From Diphasiastrum complanatum (taxonomy: Eukaryota > Streptophyta > Lycopodiopsida > Lycopodiales > Lycopodiaceae), in contig CM055092.1 of the NCBI GenBank assembly GCA_029204225.1, positions 100,496,200 through 100,560,199 on the forward strand: a DNA stretch of 64,000 bases, written 5' to 3'. The position numbers and the translations under genes are program-made. Positions 47,401 through 59,222 of the stretch are shown one piece after another. The notes under the pieces are model-generated. The model saw only the letters and a program-made list of their open reading frames with translations. It had not been told where the DNA came from and did not search any database. Every line of letters begins with the position of its first letter. The first letter of the stretch is position 1.

Positions 47401-48480
47401 TAGTGATGTAATCACATTTTGCTGTTGGTTCTTACAGCCCACAAACTACACCTAAGAAGAGCAAGGCATTCTTTTTCGCCTTTCTCCTCTCAACAGTGTT
47501 TTAGCCTAAACCTCCTCTTGAACTCTGGTGCATATAATCAGCTTAAAGGTTTGCCTATGGACGGGAGGAGATCATTCTTTCACCGGCTAGTTGGTATTAG
47601 GAGGACCTTGGAGAGCTAGCATCCTCACACTTGGTATCAAGAGCCTCGTTCAAGAGAGAAAGTGTGAAAAACCATATTTTAGCTTTCTTTTGGGGAAATT
47701 CTCGAGAGCCCTTTCTACAGGTTAATCGCTGTAGAAGTAGTCTAGATCCATCGTTAATTCTCTGTTTTCTCACATGTAGCATTAGAGAGAGAAAAAGATG
47801 TTTTTTGAGCAATTTGGGTGCTGAAACAGTGAAACAACCCTAGAAATTCACTTACACGAATCTGATCTGGACTTGTGGTTGCAAAGTTATGCAAAAAATG
47901 TGTTTTCATGCCTTTAAGAGTCATTGTAGGCCCACCATGCATTGACCAAGTCAACCTGCCGTTAGGTGGGCAGTGACCAGGGTCAAATCCAAAGGACCTA
48001 GGCATGGCTGGAGCATGGGGATGGCTAAACATTGAGTTGGCTACATATTTATGGTTTAGGATTGCCATGGCATGCTAGGTGGATTGATCAACGTGCATGG
48101 GCCCCATGTGTCACATGACCAAAATACATGTAGCTATGCTTAAAGGTTTGCCTATGGATGAAAGGAGATCATTCTTTCACTGCCTAGTTGGTTTCTTGAG
48201 GAGCTCGGAGAGCTAAGCACCTCACATTTGGTATTAGAACCTTGTTCTAGAGAGAGAACAGCTCGTTCTAGAGAGAATGTGAAAACACCATTTTCTAGCT
48301 TTTCCTTTGGAAATTTTTTGAGAGAGAAAGTTGCCAATCCTCTTCCATGGGTAAATTGTTGTAGGAGCAGCCTACATTCATCCTTAAATCTTTGTTTTCA
48401 CACGTGTGTAGCAGTATTGAGAGAAAAAGTTGTTTATTGGGCCATTTGGGTGTTGAAACAGCTTGGAAATCACTGTTTTG
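47400..48480 (+). mobile_element. Duplicated LTR-end/primer-site/leader block of a gypsy element
   Basis: Blocks 47545-47840 and 48140-48470 share AAAGGTTTGCCTATGGA, GGAGATCATTCTTTCAC and a leader with GTGCTGAAACAG or GTGTTGAAACAG. Each has a primer-like site: TGGTATCAAGAGCC at 47632 and TGGTATTAGAAC at 48229. They look like two copies of the LTR 3' end plus leader. Confidence 0.55.
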
Positions 48481-48559
48481 AGGGGGAAGTCATTGTCAGA
48501 TCATCTAGAGATTTTAAGAGTAGGTCACTAGGGCGACCTCAGCCAAGGTGTTGCAGACC

Positions 48560-48920
48560 AAAAAATGTTACAAGTTGTCCTCAAGATACAATGGGCCATT
48601 CAAGATTGTAAAGAAACTCATTTAGAATGCCTACGAGCTAGATCTTCCCCAAGGATTAATGGTCCATCATGTTTTTCACGTCAGTGGTTTAAAGGAATGA
48701 CTTCGTGGGATGATATTATTTTGGATGATCCACTAGTTGTACTACAAAGATCGTACCTTTGGAACCGTAGGTTATTGTTGACGTTCCTCAACGGGGACTC
48801 AGAAACTGTCAAGTTATTGAGTATCTGGTTTGTTGGAAAGGTAGAGTTGAGGATGGAGACATTGGGAAAGGAGCGAGACCTCAGACTAAGATTTCCCAAT
48901 TTTCTCCCTTAGAAAGGAGG
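48560..48920 (+). pseudogene. Gypsy chromodomain remnant (integrase C-terminus)
   Basis: In shifting frames one reads DIILDDPLVVLQRSYL, VIVDVPQRGLRNCQVIEYLV and CWKGRVEDG, ending in LRFPNFLP. The D-R-R-LRN-Q-IEYLV-WKG pattern is the chromodomain of chromovirus-type gypsy integrases. It is separated from the LTR block by a deletion. 48920-49644 has nothing further assignable. Confidence 0.65.
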
Positions 48921-49644
48921 GTCTTTTTTAAGGTCGAGAGAGTCTTACGGACCCCTCGGGGCCCATAAACTCCACCTACTTCAAGTGCAAACACGGACTG
49001 GAGCCTTTCACTTGACCTTGACCGGTGGACTTGGACAATGTCGAAATTTGACGTTCGAGATTTTTCTTTGTGCTTTATTTCCATGACTTTCTTCACAATG
49101 TTCATGGCCGTCGTGTGACGTCCTTACATAGAACTTTCAACCTGCCCTTCAAATTTTATTTTATTAAGGATAGGACTTTCATGCAAATTTCATTCTAGAA
49201 TTTTTAATCTTGAATTCCAAGTAAAAACTGTATAAGATCGTACCTATTGACATTTCTAATATTGGGGGCTTTAGTCTAGAATCTAGATGGATCATGGCTA
49301 CTAGCCCTACAAGTTCTTTCAATTTCCATGAAGCCTCTAGACCACAACAACACATAAAGGCTGAAATTTGAAACTTTGAAAGTTTGGAAGTTGAAAAGTT
49401 GGAGTTAGATTGTAACATTTGGAAGATGGATAATTCTACGTTGGAAGTTGGCAACTTGGCCCATTGTTCAAATTTCAAACTTTGGGCCCAGCTCTCCAGA
49501 TGGCCCATGCTGAAGTGAAAAGGCTGTGAAGTTTGGAGTTCGTGAATTTCAATTTCCAATATCATTGTATTGAGTATTAAGTTATAGATCTTGGACCTTG
49601 CAAAGAGTGAACTTTCAACTTTCAAGGATGCATCATGTATTTAT

Positions 49645-50293
49645 TATTGAAATTGTCACTTCCAACTTGATGTAGTATGTTAAACTTGAGATCTAAGTTC
49701 ATATTGAGATCTCACACGTGTGGAGCCTGTTCCCACGTGTGAAAGGATTTAGAAAAAGTACCTGTATAAAGTTAGATTCATTTTAGATCAATCTACACAA
49801 GTGTGAACTTGACTTTTGAGTAGAATGATGAATCTTGGAAAAAAACATCATGGTCAAACTCCTTGTGATTAGCTTGCACTTCCATGTGAATGAGTAAATG
49901 CTCCCACATGTCAAGATGCTGTTCACACGTGTGGATTTGGATGTACTAGATAAGATGTACATATTCCCTTAGATCCTGTTTTATAGGGAAGATTCCCACT
50001 TTTTGTCGAGACTAGCATTTGGATTCTAGCTAGTAGGATAAGTCAACTTTGATCTATGAGCATATCTTGCTCCCATTGGTGGATCTACATGATGTGGCAC
50101 TCCCCACACGTGTGAAGACCTGTTGGACCAGTTTACAAGTCGTTCATGTACTTGACCTATAAAGATATCACCAAATCTAATGATAAGTTGATGAGAGATT
50201 TTCATTCTAGCCATTTGCTTGAGATCTACACATTTGTTTTGTGATTTTATGCTTGTAAGCTATCAAATAAGTCCAGTACTTTGCTCTCTGGTG
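49645..50293 (+). repeat. 5' LTR of plus-strand copia
   Basis: It matches 53577-53660 plus 59581-60144 over its whole length (about 649 bp). It begins TATTGAAATTGTC (the other copy has TGTTGAAATTGTC) and ends TACTTTGCTCTCTGGT. It abuts the gag zinc knuckle directly, so primer site and most of gag are deleted. Confidence 0.85.
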
Positions 50294-50640
50294 GACATTT
50301 TGCTTCCGAATGCTTTAAGAAGAAGAATGCACAAGTGAATGAAGATCAAGGCAACCTTGCACAAGAGGAGGAGGAAGAGGATGGTTTCAACACATCCTTG
50401 ATGGTAGCATCAAATCCAACATCAAGCCAAGAGACATGGTGGATTGATAGTGGGGCTAGTTCCCACATGTCATTCAACAATCATTTTTTCTCTACTTTAT
50501 TTTCTTGTAATGATTCTAAGAAATCTATCTACACTGCTAGTGATGGTATTGGAAGCATTCCATTATGCTTAGGATCATCTAAAAGGATAGATCTAGATAA
50601 TGTCTTGTATGTTCCAACCATTACTAAAAATGACAATTGA
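50281..50640 (+). pseudogene. Copia gag knuckle and protease
   Basis: The frame reads GGHFASECFKKKNAQ (second half of a zinc knuckle) and, after an acidic linker, WWIDSGASSHMSFNNHFF, the aspartic protease site D-S-G-A, then LDNVLYVPTI. A stop follows at 50638. Confidence 0.85.
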
Positions 50641-51423
50641 TGGATAATGGACTAGATGTACATTTCAAGAATGGAGTGTGTTCCATCTTGAAAAGTGATA
50701 AGTGCATAGCTAGTGGCATTAAGCAAGGAAGACTTTTCAGGTTGGATGCTAATGTGGCCATTGAACATGGTTAGGGAGGAGATGACACTCATGAATTAAT
50801 GGAGGTGCTTTAATGTATGTGACTTTCATAGATGATTGTACTAGATATACTTGGATAGATCTATTGTCAAAGAAAAGTCTTGTATATGAAGCTTTTGTAA
50901 AGTTTAAATCTCTTGTTGAGAATCAACTTATCTAGCATCAAAGTTCTAAGATGTGATAACGGAGGAGAATATATCTCCAATAGGATGAGGGATTTTTGTA
51001 GGCATTAAAAGAGAGTACACGTGTTCCTACCACCCCCAACAAAATGGGGTGGCCGAGAGGAAAAATGTGAGTGTGCAAAGTCTTTGAGGCTAGATGCATC
51101 TCTCTACCCATCTCATTTTGGGGAGAGGCCATAACATGTGCTAACTATTTATGTATTAGGCTTCCAAGTAGTGCCATTGATGGGATCTCACCATATCAAG
51201 TTTTGTATGGCAATAAGCCAAATGTAAAAGATTTGAAAGTGTTTGGATGTATGTGTTATGTCCACATTCCTTTGGAAACTAGAAAGAAAGAGGATGCAAC
51301 TTCTTTCAAAGGAATTTTGTAGGCTATAGTGAAAATAACAAAGGTTATAGGATTTTTGATCCTATTTCAAAGAAAGTGAAAGTTAGTAAGGATGTCTTAT
51401 TTGATGAAGCTCAATGTTCTAAG
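50640..51423 (+). pseudogene. Copia integrase, broken
   Basis: Blocks in order are GLDVHFKNGVCSILKSDKCI (pre-integrase), YVTFIDDCTRYTWIDLLSKK (first Asp region), a stop-containing second-Asp region, then FWGEAITCANYLCIRLPSSA, VFGCMCYVHIPLETRKKED and NKGYRIFDPISKKVKVSKDV. It has several frameshifts. The hAT-like element interrupts it at 51423. Confidence 0.85.
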
Positions 51424-52218
51424 CATAGTTGCAGCGCGATTCCCGAATCGCGATCAGAATCGCGATTCCGATTCGCGATTCGGGATATTCCCAGAATCGT
51501 GTAGAATCGATTTTTTTTTTTTTTTTTGAAATTTTTTAAGGCAATATGGGTATCAGATGAAAGCTCTGATCGAGGGGATTATGATTGTGTAGTTTGCCGA
51601 CTGTTTCGGGTGCGAAACATCAAAAAGTGTGTTTTCACTCGGGGAGTTGGAAGGCCAAATCATGAAGAGGCCTTACCGTACCCCGCCGTTGGGGGGCGTT
51701 GCCCCCCAAACCCCCCACCAGGGGGCTACCGCCCCCCGAACCCCCCGTTTCCTGGGGGGCTACTGTCCCCCGAACCCCCTAGAGCTTCTTGCTATATAGA
51801 CACTGTAGATAAAAATGCCACCGCCCCCCTGTAGATAAAAATGAGGTCCAAATGCGCGCCGAGAAGGGCCCAATATTTATGCCCCCAACTGTATGTACAT
51901 TGCACTCACATCTCCAGTGAACCAATTGCAATCATCCATACAGTTGATAGTCCAAACTGTAGCATTAACATTTACTGAAAACCAGAGCAAATGACAACCG
52001 GATAGCTACTGAAAATAAGATCTGTTTGTGCCTCATCTACTGCACTTCTGAGAGGCAAAACGCTGGTTTGACCATTGATCCCCTAAAAAAAAGTTAAGCA
52101 ATAAGCTATTTTTCCAATTTTTTTTTTTTTTTTTGCGATTCTGGGTCGCGAATCGCGATTCGCAGAATCGCGACCCGCGAATCGCAGACCCAGCGAATCG
52201 CGATTCGCTGCAACTATG
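51424..52218. mobile_element. hAT-like non-autonomous DNA transposon (795 bp)
   Basis: Both ends begin CATAGTTGCAGCG in inverted orientation, and GTTCTAAG is repeated directly at 51416-51423 and 52219-52226 (8-bp target duplication, typical of hAT). Subterminal arms carry repeated GAATCGCGATTCG palindromes next to poly(T) runs. The interior has a G/C-rich block (51685-51780). No transposase is encoded. Confidence 0.82.
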
Positions 52219-52388
52219 GTTCTAAGATCCATTCAAGTGCATCTAATCCTCTGTGTCCAAGATCTTGCAAGATCCGAGGAGGAGTTTTATGAAGATGTGA
52301 GACTCAAGTCCTTCTACCTCTTACTCTTTTCTAACCACAATGCTTGAAGAGCCATCGAGTTTTGAAGATGCTAGATTGATCATTTGTA

Positions 52389-53384
52389 TTGCTACTTGGT
52401 TTCATCAAGGATGGAGAGGAAGACAAGGTTTGCCACTTGAAGAAGAGCCTATATGGCCTTAAGCAAGCACCTAGAGCTTGGTACTCTAGGTTGCATAACT
52501 ATCTCTACTCTCTTGGCTTCGTGATTAGTTCTTATGAACCTTCTTTGTACATCAAGTGTAATGATGGAAAGATCATAATATTGGTTCTTTATGTTGATGA
52601 TATCATATTGACAGGAAATGATGGTGAAGGCATAAGAAAAGTTAAAGTTGCATTGTCTAGTGAATTCAAGATGGTAGATCTAGGACTTCTTAAGTTTATA
52701 CTTGGAATAGAAATTTCTAGAGGTAGTGATTTCACTTTCATAAGTCAATCAAAGTACGCTACTTCCATTCTTGAAAGGTTTGGCATGAAAGATTGTAAAG
52801 GGATTGACACCCCTATGGAGCAAGTTGTTAAAGTTTCTAATGAAGGTGATGAAGCATCCTTTGAGGACATCACACTCTTTAGAAAGCTTATAGGCTCCTT
52901 AATCTATTTGACAATCACTAGACCAGATTTGAGTTATTGTGTAAGCAAGTTAAGTCAAAACATGCAAGGTCCTTTGATACATCATTGGAAAAGTGCCAAA
53001 AGAGTACTTAGATATATCTCTTCTACTAGATTTTTTGGCATTCTCTATCAAGGATCTAACTTGCACTTGAGGGCATACTCGGATTCGGATTTTGCAGGAG
53101 ACAAGATGGATAGGAGATCCATAAGTGCATTTGCCACTTTACTTTGTGGAGGAGTGATATCTTGGCTTTCCAACAAGCAAGATACAATCTCACTTTCCTC
53201 TTGTGAAGCCGAGTACAAGGCCTTAACTTCAACAACAAAAGAACTCCTTTGGCTAAGAAGACTTTTGGAGGAGCTTCAAGTGATGAAGGAGATCCCTTGC
53301 ATCTATTGTGACAATCAAGCATCTCAACAAATTGCTACAAATCCTATCTTCCATGCTAGAACAAACTTCAACAAAGCATATTGA
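52389..53384 (+). pseudogene. Copia RT C-terminal part and RNase H, long open frame
   Basis: A 331-codon frame has CHLKKSLYGLKQAPRAWYSR, the catalytic LYVDDIILTGND, SEFKMVDLGLLKFILGIEIS, GSLIYLTITRPDLSYCVSKL, YSDSDFAGDKMDRRSISAFA, KQDTISLSSCEAEYKAL and CDNQASQQIATNPIFHART. The RT N-terminal block is missing. It belongs to the same lineage as the element at 28575-31060. After 53384 a shifted frame gives the usual C-terminus to about 53560. Confidence 0.9.
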
Positions 53385-54021
53385 GATAGCTCATCACTTT
53401 CTGAGGGAGAAGGTGCAAATCCAAGGAGGTACAACTTCATCATGTGCCATCATCCGAGTGCATAGCTGATATCTTAACCAAGCCTTTGGCTAAAGATCCA
53501 TTTTTCAAGTTAAGATTTGCTCTTGGAATTGTAGATAGGTGTACATTGGATTTACCAAGTTAGAAGTGAGGAGGAGTGTTGAAATTGTCACTTCCAACTT
53601 GATGTAGTATGTTAAACTTGACATCTAAGTTCATATTGAGATCTCACATGTGTGGAGCCTTGTAAGAGATCCTAACACCATAGTAGGGCAAACACTAACT
53701 CATCCACCCAACCTTGCCTACTCCCTGATATGGAGCAAGCCCCTCCTAGCCCAGTGTGAGGACTGGTAGCATGCATATTGCCAAGTGTCGGCCACGTGGC
53801 ACTGACGTGGCCGACTGCACGTCGGGACCCAACGTGGGGCCCTATCCTGGTCCCTAGGCTGTGTTAGGCCCGCCATGGCTATGGACCCTGCCGGGTCACA
53901 CTACTCACACTGTCTTGCCCTGTTGGTCGTGTACGCTGGACACGACCCTGACTGTGGTATCTGACCTCCTGTGTTCTCTTGGGTTCGGCACTGGTTACGT
54001 GCTCATAACACTCCCTCCCTC

Positions 54022-54636
54022 TTAAGAACCGTCTTGGTCCTCTAAGACTAAGTCTGGAAAAATCTTGCGAAGGACGCTGCCTCTTTCCCAGGTGGCATTC
54101 TCAACAGACTGATCATTCCACTTCACTAGATATTCCCGGTATAGAGTATGACGAGTCTGCGTCTCTCTACTATCAAGAATCTCCTCTGGTTCATGTGGAG
54201 GTTGTTGAGAATCGAATGGGAGAACTAGACCACTGTCCCTTACCATATTTTCTGATCTGGCTAAGGCTTTTCGTAACTGACTTACATGAAAGACTGGAAA
54301 AACCTTACTGCTGTGTGGGAGTTCTAGTTCATAGGTGACCTCGCCTAGTCTTCTACTGATGGTAAAAGGACCACAATACCAAGGAGACAACTTAGCACAC
54401 ATTCCTGATTTGAGGGTTTTGGAGTCAACTGGGACTCTCAAGAAGACTTTCTCACCAACGGAGAACCACACATCCCGTCTGTGTGGATCTGCATAATTCC
54501 GGGCTCCATCCTGGGACTGCCTAATGCTACGCTTAGCATGTTTTAGGTCTTCTAAAAAGTTTCTGGCTACTTCAACTTTTTCTTGTTTAAACCCTACAGC
54601 TGTGGGTGAGCGTGGGTGAAAACCGTACATCAGCAT
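54022..54636 (-). CDS. Gypsy integrase C-terminus with chromodomain
   Basis: A 204-codon minus-strand frame carries MLMYGFHPRSPTAV, GARNYADPHRRDVWFSVGEK, VFLRVPVD, LSPWYCGPFTISRRLGEVTY and VFPVFHVSQLRKAL, then PEEILDSRETQTRHTLYREY, LVKWNDQSVENATWE and a stop. The last part is a chromodomain (aromatic and VKW-like core), which in chromoviruses can direct integration to marked chromatin. The frame is intact; the link to the catalytic core at 54687 is broken by a short shift. Confidence 0.85.
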   Translation of the reverse strand: MLMYGFHPRSPTAVGFKQEKVEVARNFLEDLKHAKRSIRQSQDGARNYADPHRRDVWFSVGEKVFLRVPVDSKTLKSGMCAKLSPWYCGPFTISRRLGEVTYELELPHSSKVFPVFHVSQLRKALARSENMVRDSGLVLPFDSQQPPHEPEEILDSRETQTRHTLYREYLVKWNDQSVENATWERGSVLRKIFPDLVLEDQDGS

Positions 54637-54686
54637 AAATGGGCTGTATTCCGTAGCTGAATGTTTGGTACTGTTATAAGCAAACT

Positions 54687-55400
54687 CTAGTATTGAGAGA
54701 TACTCCTCCCAATTAGTCTGCTTTTGCTGACGTATGCTCGAAGCATGTCCTCCAGCACCTGATTTACTCTTTCTTTTTGACCATCCATCTGTGGATGGTC
54801 AGTGGTACTCATGTTAAGTTTAGTATGGAGATGATGGAATATTGCTCTCCAAAAATTTCCATTAAACTTACTGTCTCGGTAGCTGACTATGCCGGAAGGT
54901 AGACCGTACAATTTAAATAGCCCATCACGGTTGTTTTGGTCGGAATAAAGTGAGCCGTGAGCCATTTTGGTCAGACGATCAACTGTGACCCATATAGCGT
55001 CATTACCCTTTTGGGTTTTAGGCAGGCCTACTATAAAATCCATGGAGATACTCTCCCATTTACCAGCTGGTATATCTAAGGGCTGTAACAACCCTAATGC
55101 CTTTAAACGCTCTGCTTTATTTACTTGACATTTCTGGCAACTGGTTACATATTGCTGGATGTCCTTTTTCATACCGGGCCAGAAAAATTGCTACGAAGCT
55201 CATAGGTCTTCTGAATGCTGGGGTACCCCGCACTAGGACTAGCATGACACTCATATAGGACCTGCTGCCTATAATCCTCTGAATTGGGGACACATACTCT
55301 ATCTTTATAGAGCAAGTACTCATCCTGAATGGAATACTGTTTCCATTTGAATCCTTGAGTCAATCGACCCTCAACCACTGGGGTTTGCTTGGGTAATACA
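54687..55400 (-). pseudogene. Gypsy integrase zinc and catalytic domains
   Basis: Frames show YECHASPSAGYPSIQKTYEL (55378-55190) and MKKDIQQYVTSCQKCQVNK (HHCC zinc region), then WESISMDFIVGLPKT (first Asp), ISYRDSKFNGNFWRAIF-like sequence with the second Asp, and TTDHPQMDGQKERVNQVLED with the Glu. The DDE triad is thus recognisable. A frameshift at about 55170 and another near 54680 interrupt it. Confidence 0.85.
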
Positions 55401-55481
55401 GGCTCAGAATCCTCAACGTCATCTGACGTTTACTCGGACTCATCATCATCCTCAACGGAAGCTGCCGTATTCTTGGATGAA

Positions 55482-55721
55482 CTAGCACCAGCCTCGGGGA
55501 CTGGTTTTGGGAGTCTGTAACTGTCTGCTTTGGACTGAGTTCCAGATAGTAGAGAAGAATGCATCATGCTGGCACTTCCCTCTCAAGGACTCGAGTAACT
55601 CACTACGAATCTGAGTAATACTCAGCTCGTTTATCATAGGCATTCTACTAAGTGCATCTGCTACTGTGTTGAATTTCCCCCGTCTATATCTGATAGACAT
55701 ATGAAACTCTTGCATGGGCAT
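55482..55721 (-). pseudogene. Gypsy RNase H C-terminal end
   Basis: It reads MQEFHMSIRYRRGKFNTVAD and ALSRMP, the standard end of gypsy RNase H (Y--GK-N-VADALSR). It is directly preceded on the minus strand by copia RT sequence, so the gypsy protease, RT and most of RNase H are missing. Confidence 0.85.
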
Positions 55722-55729
55722 GCATGATT

Positions 55730-57235
55730 TGACTCATGAGTGAGACACTATAAGAACAATCCGGTCTTGAATTACATAGGTAAATGACACAGCCAATAGC
55801 TTGACAATATAAAGTAGTATCAAATGGTTCACCATCACCTGACTAGTTAATTTTAGGCCTGTCTCCATAGGTGTGGCAATCGGCTTGCAATCTTCCATCT
55901 TGAACCGCTTCAAAATCTGCCCAATGTAGCGTTCTTGAGAGATGAAAATTCCAGCCCCTTCTTATACAAGATCAAGTATTACGGCATCAATCTGCTGCTC
56001 ATTACTTCCCGTAATAATAATATCATCAACATAAAGCAAAATAATGATGATATAATCTGAAGTATGCTTGACATAAAGAGTACATTTGCTAGGACTATTA
56101 GTAAACCCACGATCACAAAATTAGGCATGTATCTTTTGATACCACATCCTCGGAGCTTGCTTCAGTCCATAAAGTGCCTTCTTGAGAAGACAAACTTTAT
56201 CTTCATGGCCTTCAATCAAAAAACCAGCAGGTTGTCGAAGGTACACTTCCTCATTGAGATCACCATTGAGGAATGCTGTCTTTATGTCAAGTTGCCGCAA
56301 ACACCAACCAAAATGGGCAGCCAATTTGGTTACTACCCTCACGGTAGTCATCCGAGCAGTAGGAGAAAAAGTCTTCTCATAATCAATCCTCTTTTGCTGA
56401 GCATAGCCTTTGGCAACGAGCCTTGCCTTGTACCTTTCAATGGTACCATCTGCCTTATACTTGATTTTGTATACGCATTTAGAACCAATTGCCTTCTTCC
56501 CATGAGGAAGATCAACAAGATCCCAAATCTGGTTCTTCATGAGTGAGTCATACTCATCTTGCATCGCATCCTCCCAACATTTTACTCCCTTGGCCTGCTC
56601 ATAAAAATCAGGTTCTTCCGCAATATCTCCATGAGATGTAAGAGCAAAATCTGAAAAATCAGCATAGGCCATTGATTTTGTAGAGGCACGTGTCTTTCCA
56701 TCATAAAATGAACTTACTTTGATGTCTCGCAAAGTCAACAACAGCCACCGTGTGTCTCTTCTTAGAATTTGCTGTCCAAGATCCTCCGACACTGCACTTG
56801 GCTGTCCAAGATCTTCCAAAATTGGTCCTTGCTGTCCAACATTTCCTGCAGGCTGATTTTGAGCAACAACGGGCGGTTCTTGATGAACATTAGGCTCTAA
56901 ACTTGATGAGTTGTTGGGCAGTTCGAAACTAGTTGATTGCTGCCCCTTGGTTCTTCTTACAATCCTTGATGAAGTGCCCATACTTCTTGCAATAATGGCA
57001 ATTCCCTTTCTTCTTTTGAGTGTTGACATCTTGACCTCCAGTGGGCTTTTGTTAGGCTTCCCCTTTCCTTTTGACTTGCCTTTGCCCTTGCCTTTCGTGA
57101 AGAAAGCTGAAGCGGCCCAAAGCTGAAGGGTCTCGCTAGTATTGCAGAAGTTAGTTGGCAACAGTGTTCATGGTCTTCATGAAACACTTTTATCTCGGAA
57201 AATGCCGAGTCATTTGGGAAACTTACTGTCTGAAC
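55730..57235 (-). pseudogene. Copia segment inside the gypsy element
   Basis: A 346-codon minus-strand frame (57161-56121) starts in copia gag; CHYCKKYGHFIKDC lies in another frame near 57000. It jumps to KCWEDAMQDEYDSLMKNQIW, IERYKARLVAKGYAQQKRID, LRQLDIKTAFLNGDLNEEVY and KKALYGLKQAPRMWYQKI. A shifted frame to about 55730 has YVDDIIITGSNEQQID and FKMEDCKPIATPMETGLKL. Protease and integrase are absent, and no copia LTRs flank the piece. Confidence 0.85.
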
Positions 57236-57249
57236 AAATGAACTTGTTT

Positions 57250-58330
57250 TTAATCTTTCTTTTCTTTTTTAGCGAATGGCCCCTTGGGACACTCTTTGAC
57301 TATGTGTCCCTTGCCCATGCACACAAAGCACAGACGTTCTTGTTTGGCTTTCTCAAAATCTTCTGGTTTTAAGGGCTGTATGAGTGATGGGCGTTTCTGA
57401 GGAGTTTCACTCTTAATTTTATCTTCTTTCTTTCTTTTTAAAAATTTTATTTTAAATTGAAAGTGTTTTCGAGGAGGCTGCTCAGAAAGAGGCTGCTGTC
57501 TCGCCTTCTTCCTACCCACTGAATCATCATAGATTTGAGCATATCTGAGAGCTTGCTCTAGGGTAGTAGGCGAGTTCTCTGGACCTTTACTTTATATTCA
57601 TCTTTAAGGCCACGGACAAATCCTTTGACTTTTTGATAGTCATCCATATTCTTTATCTTTAAAATTGCTTCTCGATACTACGAGATATATTGGATTAAGG
57701 ATTTGTCCAATATTGTTTTCTCCCAGGCTTCCCTGGCTCTACCAAGTTCATTTTCATGTAGAAACTCTCTTAGGAACGCTTCTAAGCCTTCCATGACCGG
57801 GGAGTCTGCCCAGTCTCCTAGAGGTTTAACCACCACTTATAGGCCATGGGCCCTAGGGAAAGACTAACCTGAAATGGTCAGGGGTCTGTTTAAGAGCATG
57901 TATGTTCTTCCATTTGCTGAGGAAGGTTTGTAGAATATCTGTGTTTCTATCCTTCTCTTCCCCAATAAAAGTAGGAGGCTGGGATGGGACCGAATAGGCT
58001 CATCCGAAACTGATGGAAGTGAAGGGGATGGATGAGAAGTAGATGGGAGGCTTCCTTTCACGGAGTTCAAAATTAAATCTTTGAGCTCGGCGAATGAGTC
58101 ATCCATATTGGATTTGAAATTGGCGAAAGCCAGTTTCAATTCATCCACTTCTGTTACCAAGTGGAGATACTGCTCCTTGGTAACCAATTCGTCGAGTTCT
58201 TCGGCAAATTGCTCCTATTCCTCCACTTCCATGGGTTCTTTCCCCTTACTGAACCTTAGAGATTCCGTTTCGAATTCATCAATGCCTCTTGTCGAGGGTT
58301 GATCAGGTCCCAGAGAAGTGGTCATTTTCT
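57250..58330 (-). pseudogene. Gypsy gag with zinc knuckle
   Basis: The N-terminal part (58187-57864) reads MVTKEQYLHLVTEVDELKLA, FANFKSNMDDSFAELKDLIL and a Ser/Pro linker. The capsid (about 57860-57540) is frameshifted. The C-terminal part (57519-57250) is Lys-rich with CFVCMGKGHIVKEC, a C-x2-C-x4-H-x4-C knuckle. A likely start lies near 58330. Confidence 0.75.
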
Positions 58331-58339
58331 GAGATAGAA

Positions 58340-59222
58340 AAAGAGTGTCTGACGTTCCTTCTTAAAAAAAAAAGTCGAAAAGACTAATTAGAACTGTACA
58401 AAGAAGGGAAAAGAGACTTAACTGTTTCTGAGGACTGTACTTCCAAAGAAAATATCAAGATAAACCCTTTCAGCTCTTCCGAAATTGTTTGCAGACCTGC
58501 TGTCCCGAAAAATCAGAAATCAGGGTGCCAAGATGCAAGTAAATTTTTGATCTTTCCTGCTCCCTACCCTCGCTGTCAGAGGTAGTGATCTGCTGCCCTG
58601 AAAAATCAGGATTGAAAACTGAAAAAGTGCAAAGACTTCAAATTCAAGGTGCCTTCCACCCTCGCTGACTGGGAAATAGCCCTGTAGCTCCAAAAAACTC
58701 AGATTTGAAGCCATAAACGGATCCCAAATTCTAGATTTATAAGGGCACCCTGCTCGCTGGTCTGGCTGAGATTCTACTGCTCAGAAATTTCTGACTTGAG
58801 GCCAAAATCCTTTCCAAAAATCCGATTTCCAGGAGGTAATAGCAGCGCTGAACCTGCTCACCTCTTTCTGACCTGAAATCCGCTCTGACCTGCAAAGATT
58901 TGTCTGATTTTGCAGCACTGACAGCTGATTTTACAGCGCTGGACCTGCTTGCAAACTCCTACCCCAAATCCGCTCAGAAATCAATAGTTTACACTCAAAG
59001 ACCAGGGGTAAATCACTGATCCTGCAGCGCTGAATCTATACAAGAAATTCTAACTCACAACAAGTGAGAATCTCATTGAAATTTGCTCAGTAGAAGGCTG
59101 TTCCTACAGCGCTGGCTCTCCTCTACTATTTCCTAAAAGTTAGAAGAGATTCTATACACTCTGATAGATTTCTCTCTTGCTGAAAACTAAGCTCCCAAAG
59201 ATGGAGATGGCTCTGATACCAG
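58340..59222 (-). other. Gypsy leader region and primer site
   Basis: Non-coding stretch between the 5' LTR and gag. It contains several loosely repeated CTGCT...CAGCGCTG(A/G) motifs, such as CAGCGCTGAACCTGCTC and CAGCGCTGGACCTGCT near 58850-58960. The primer site is at 59210-59221. Confidence 0.6.

Noticed and set aside
53877-54000. Open frames inside the gypsy LTRs
   Set aside because: Present in both LTR copies as part of the LTR; no protein likeness.
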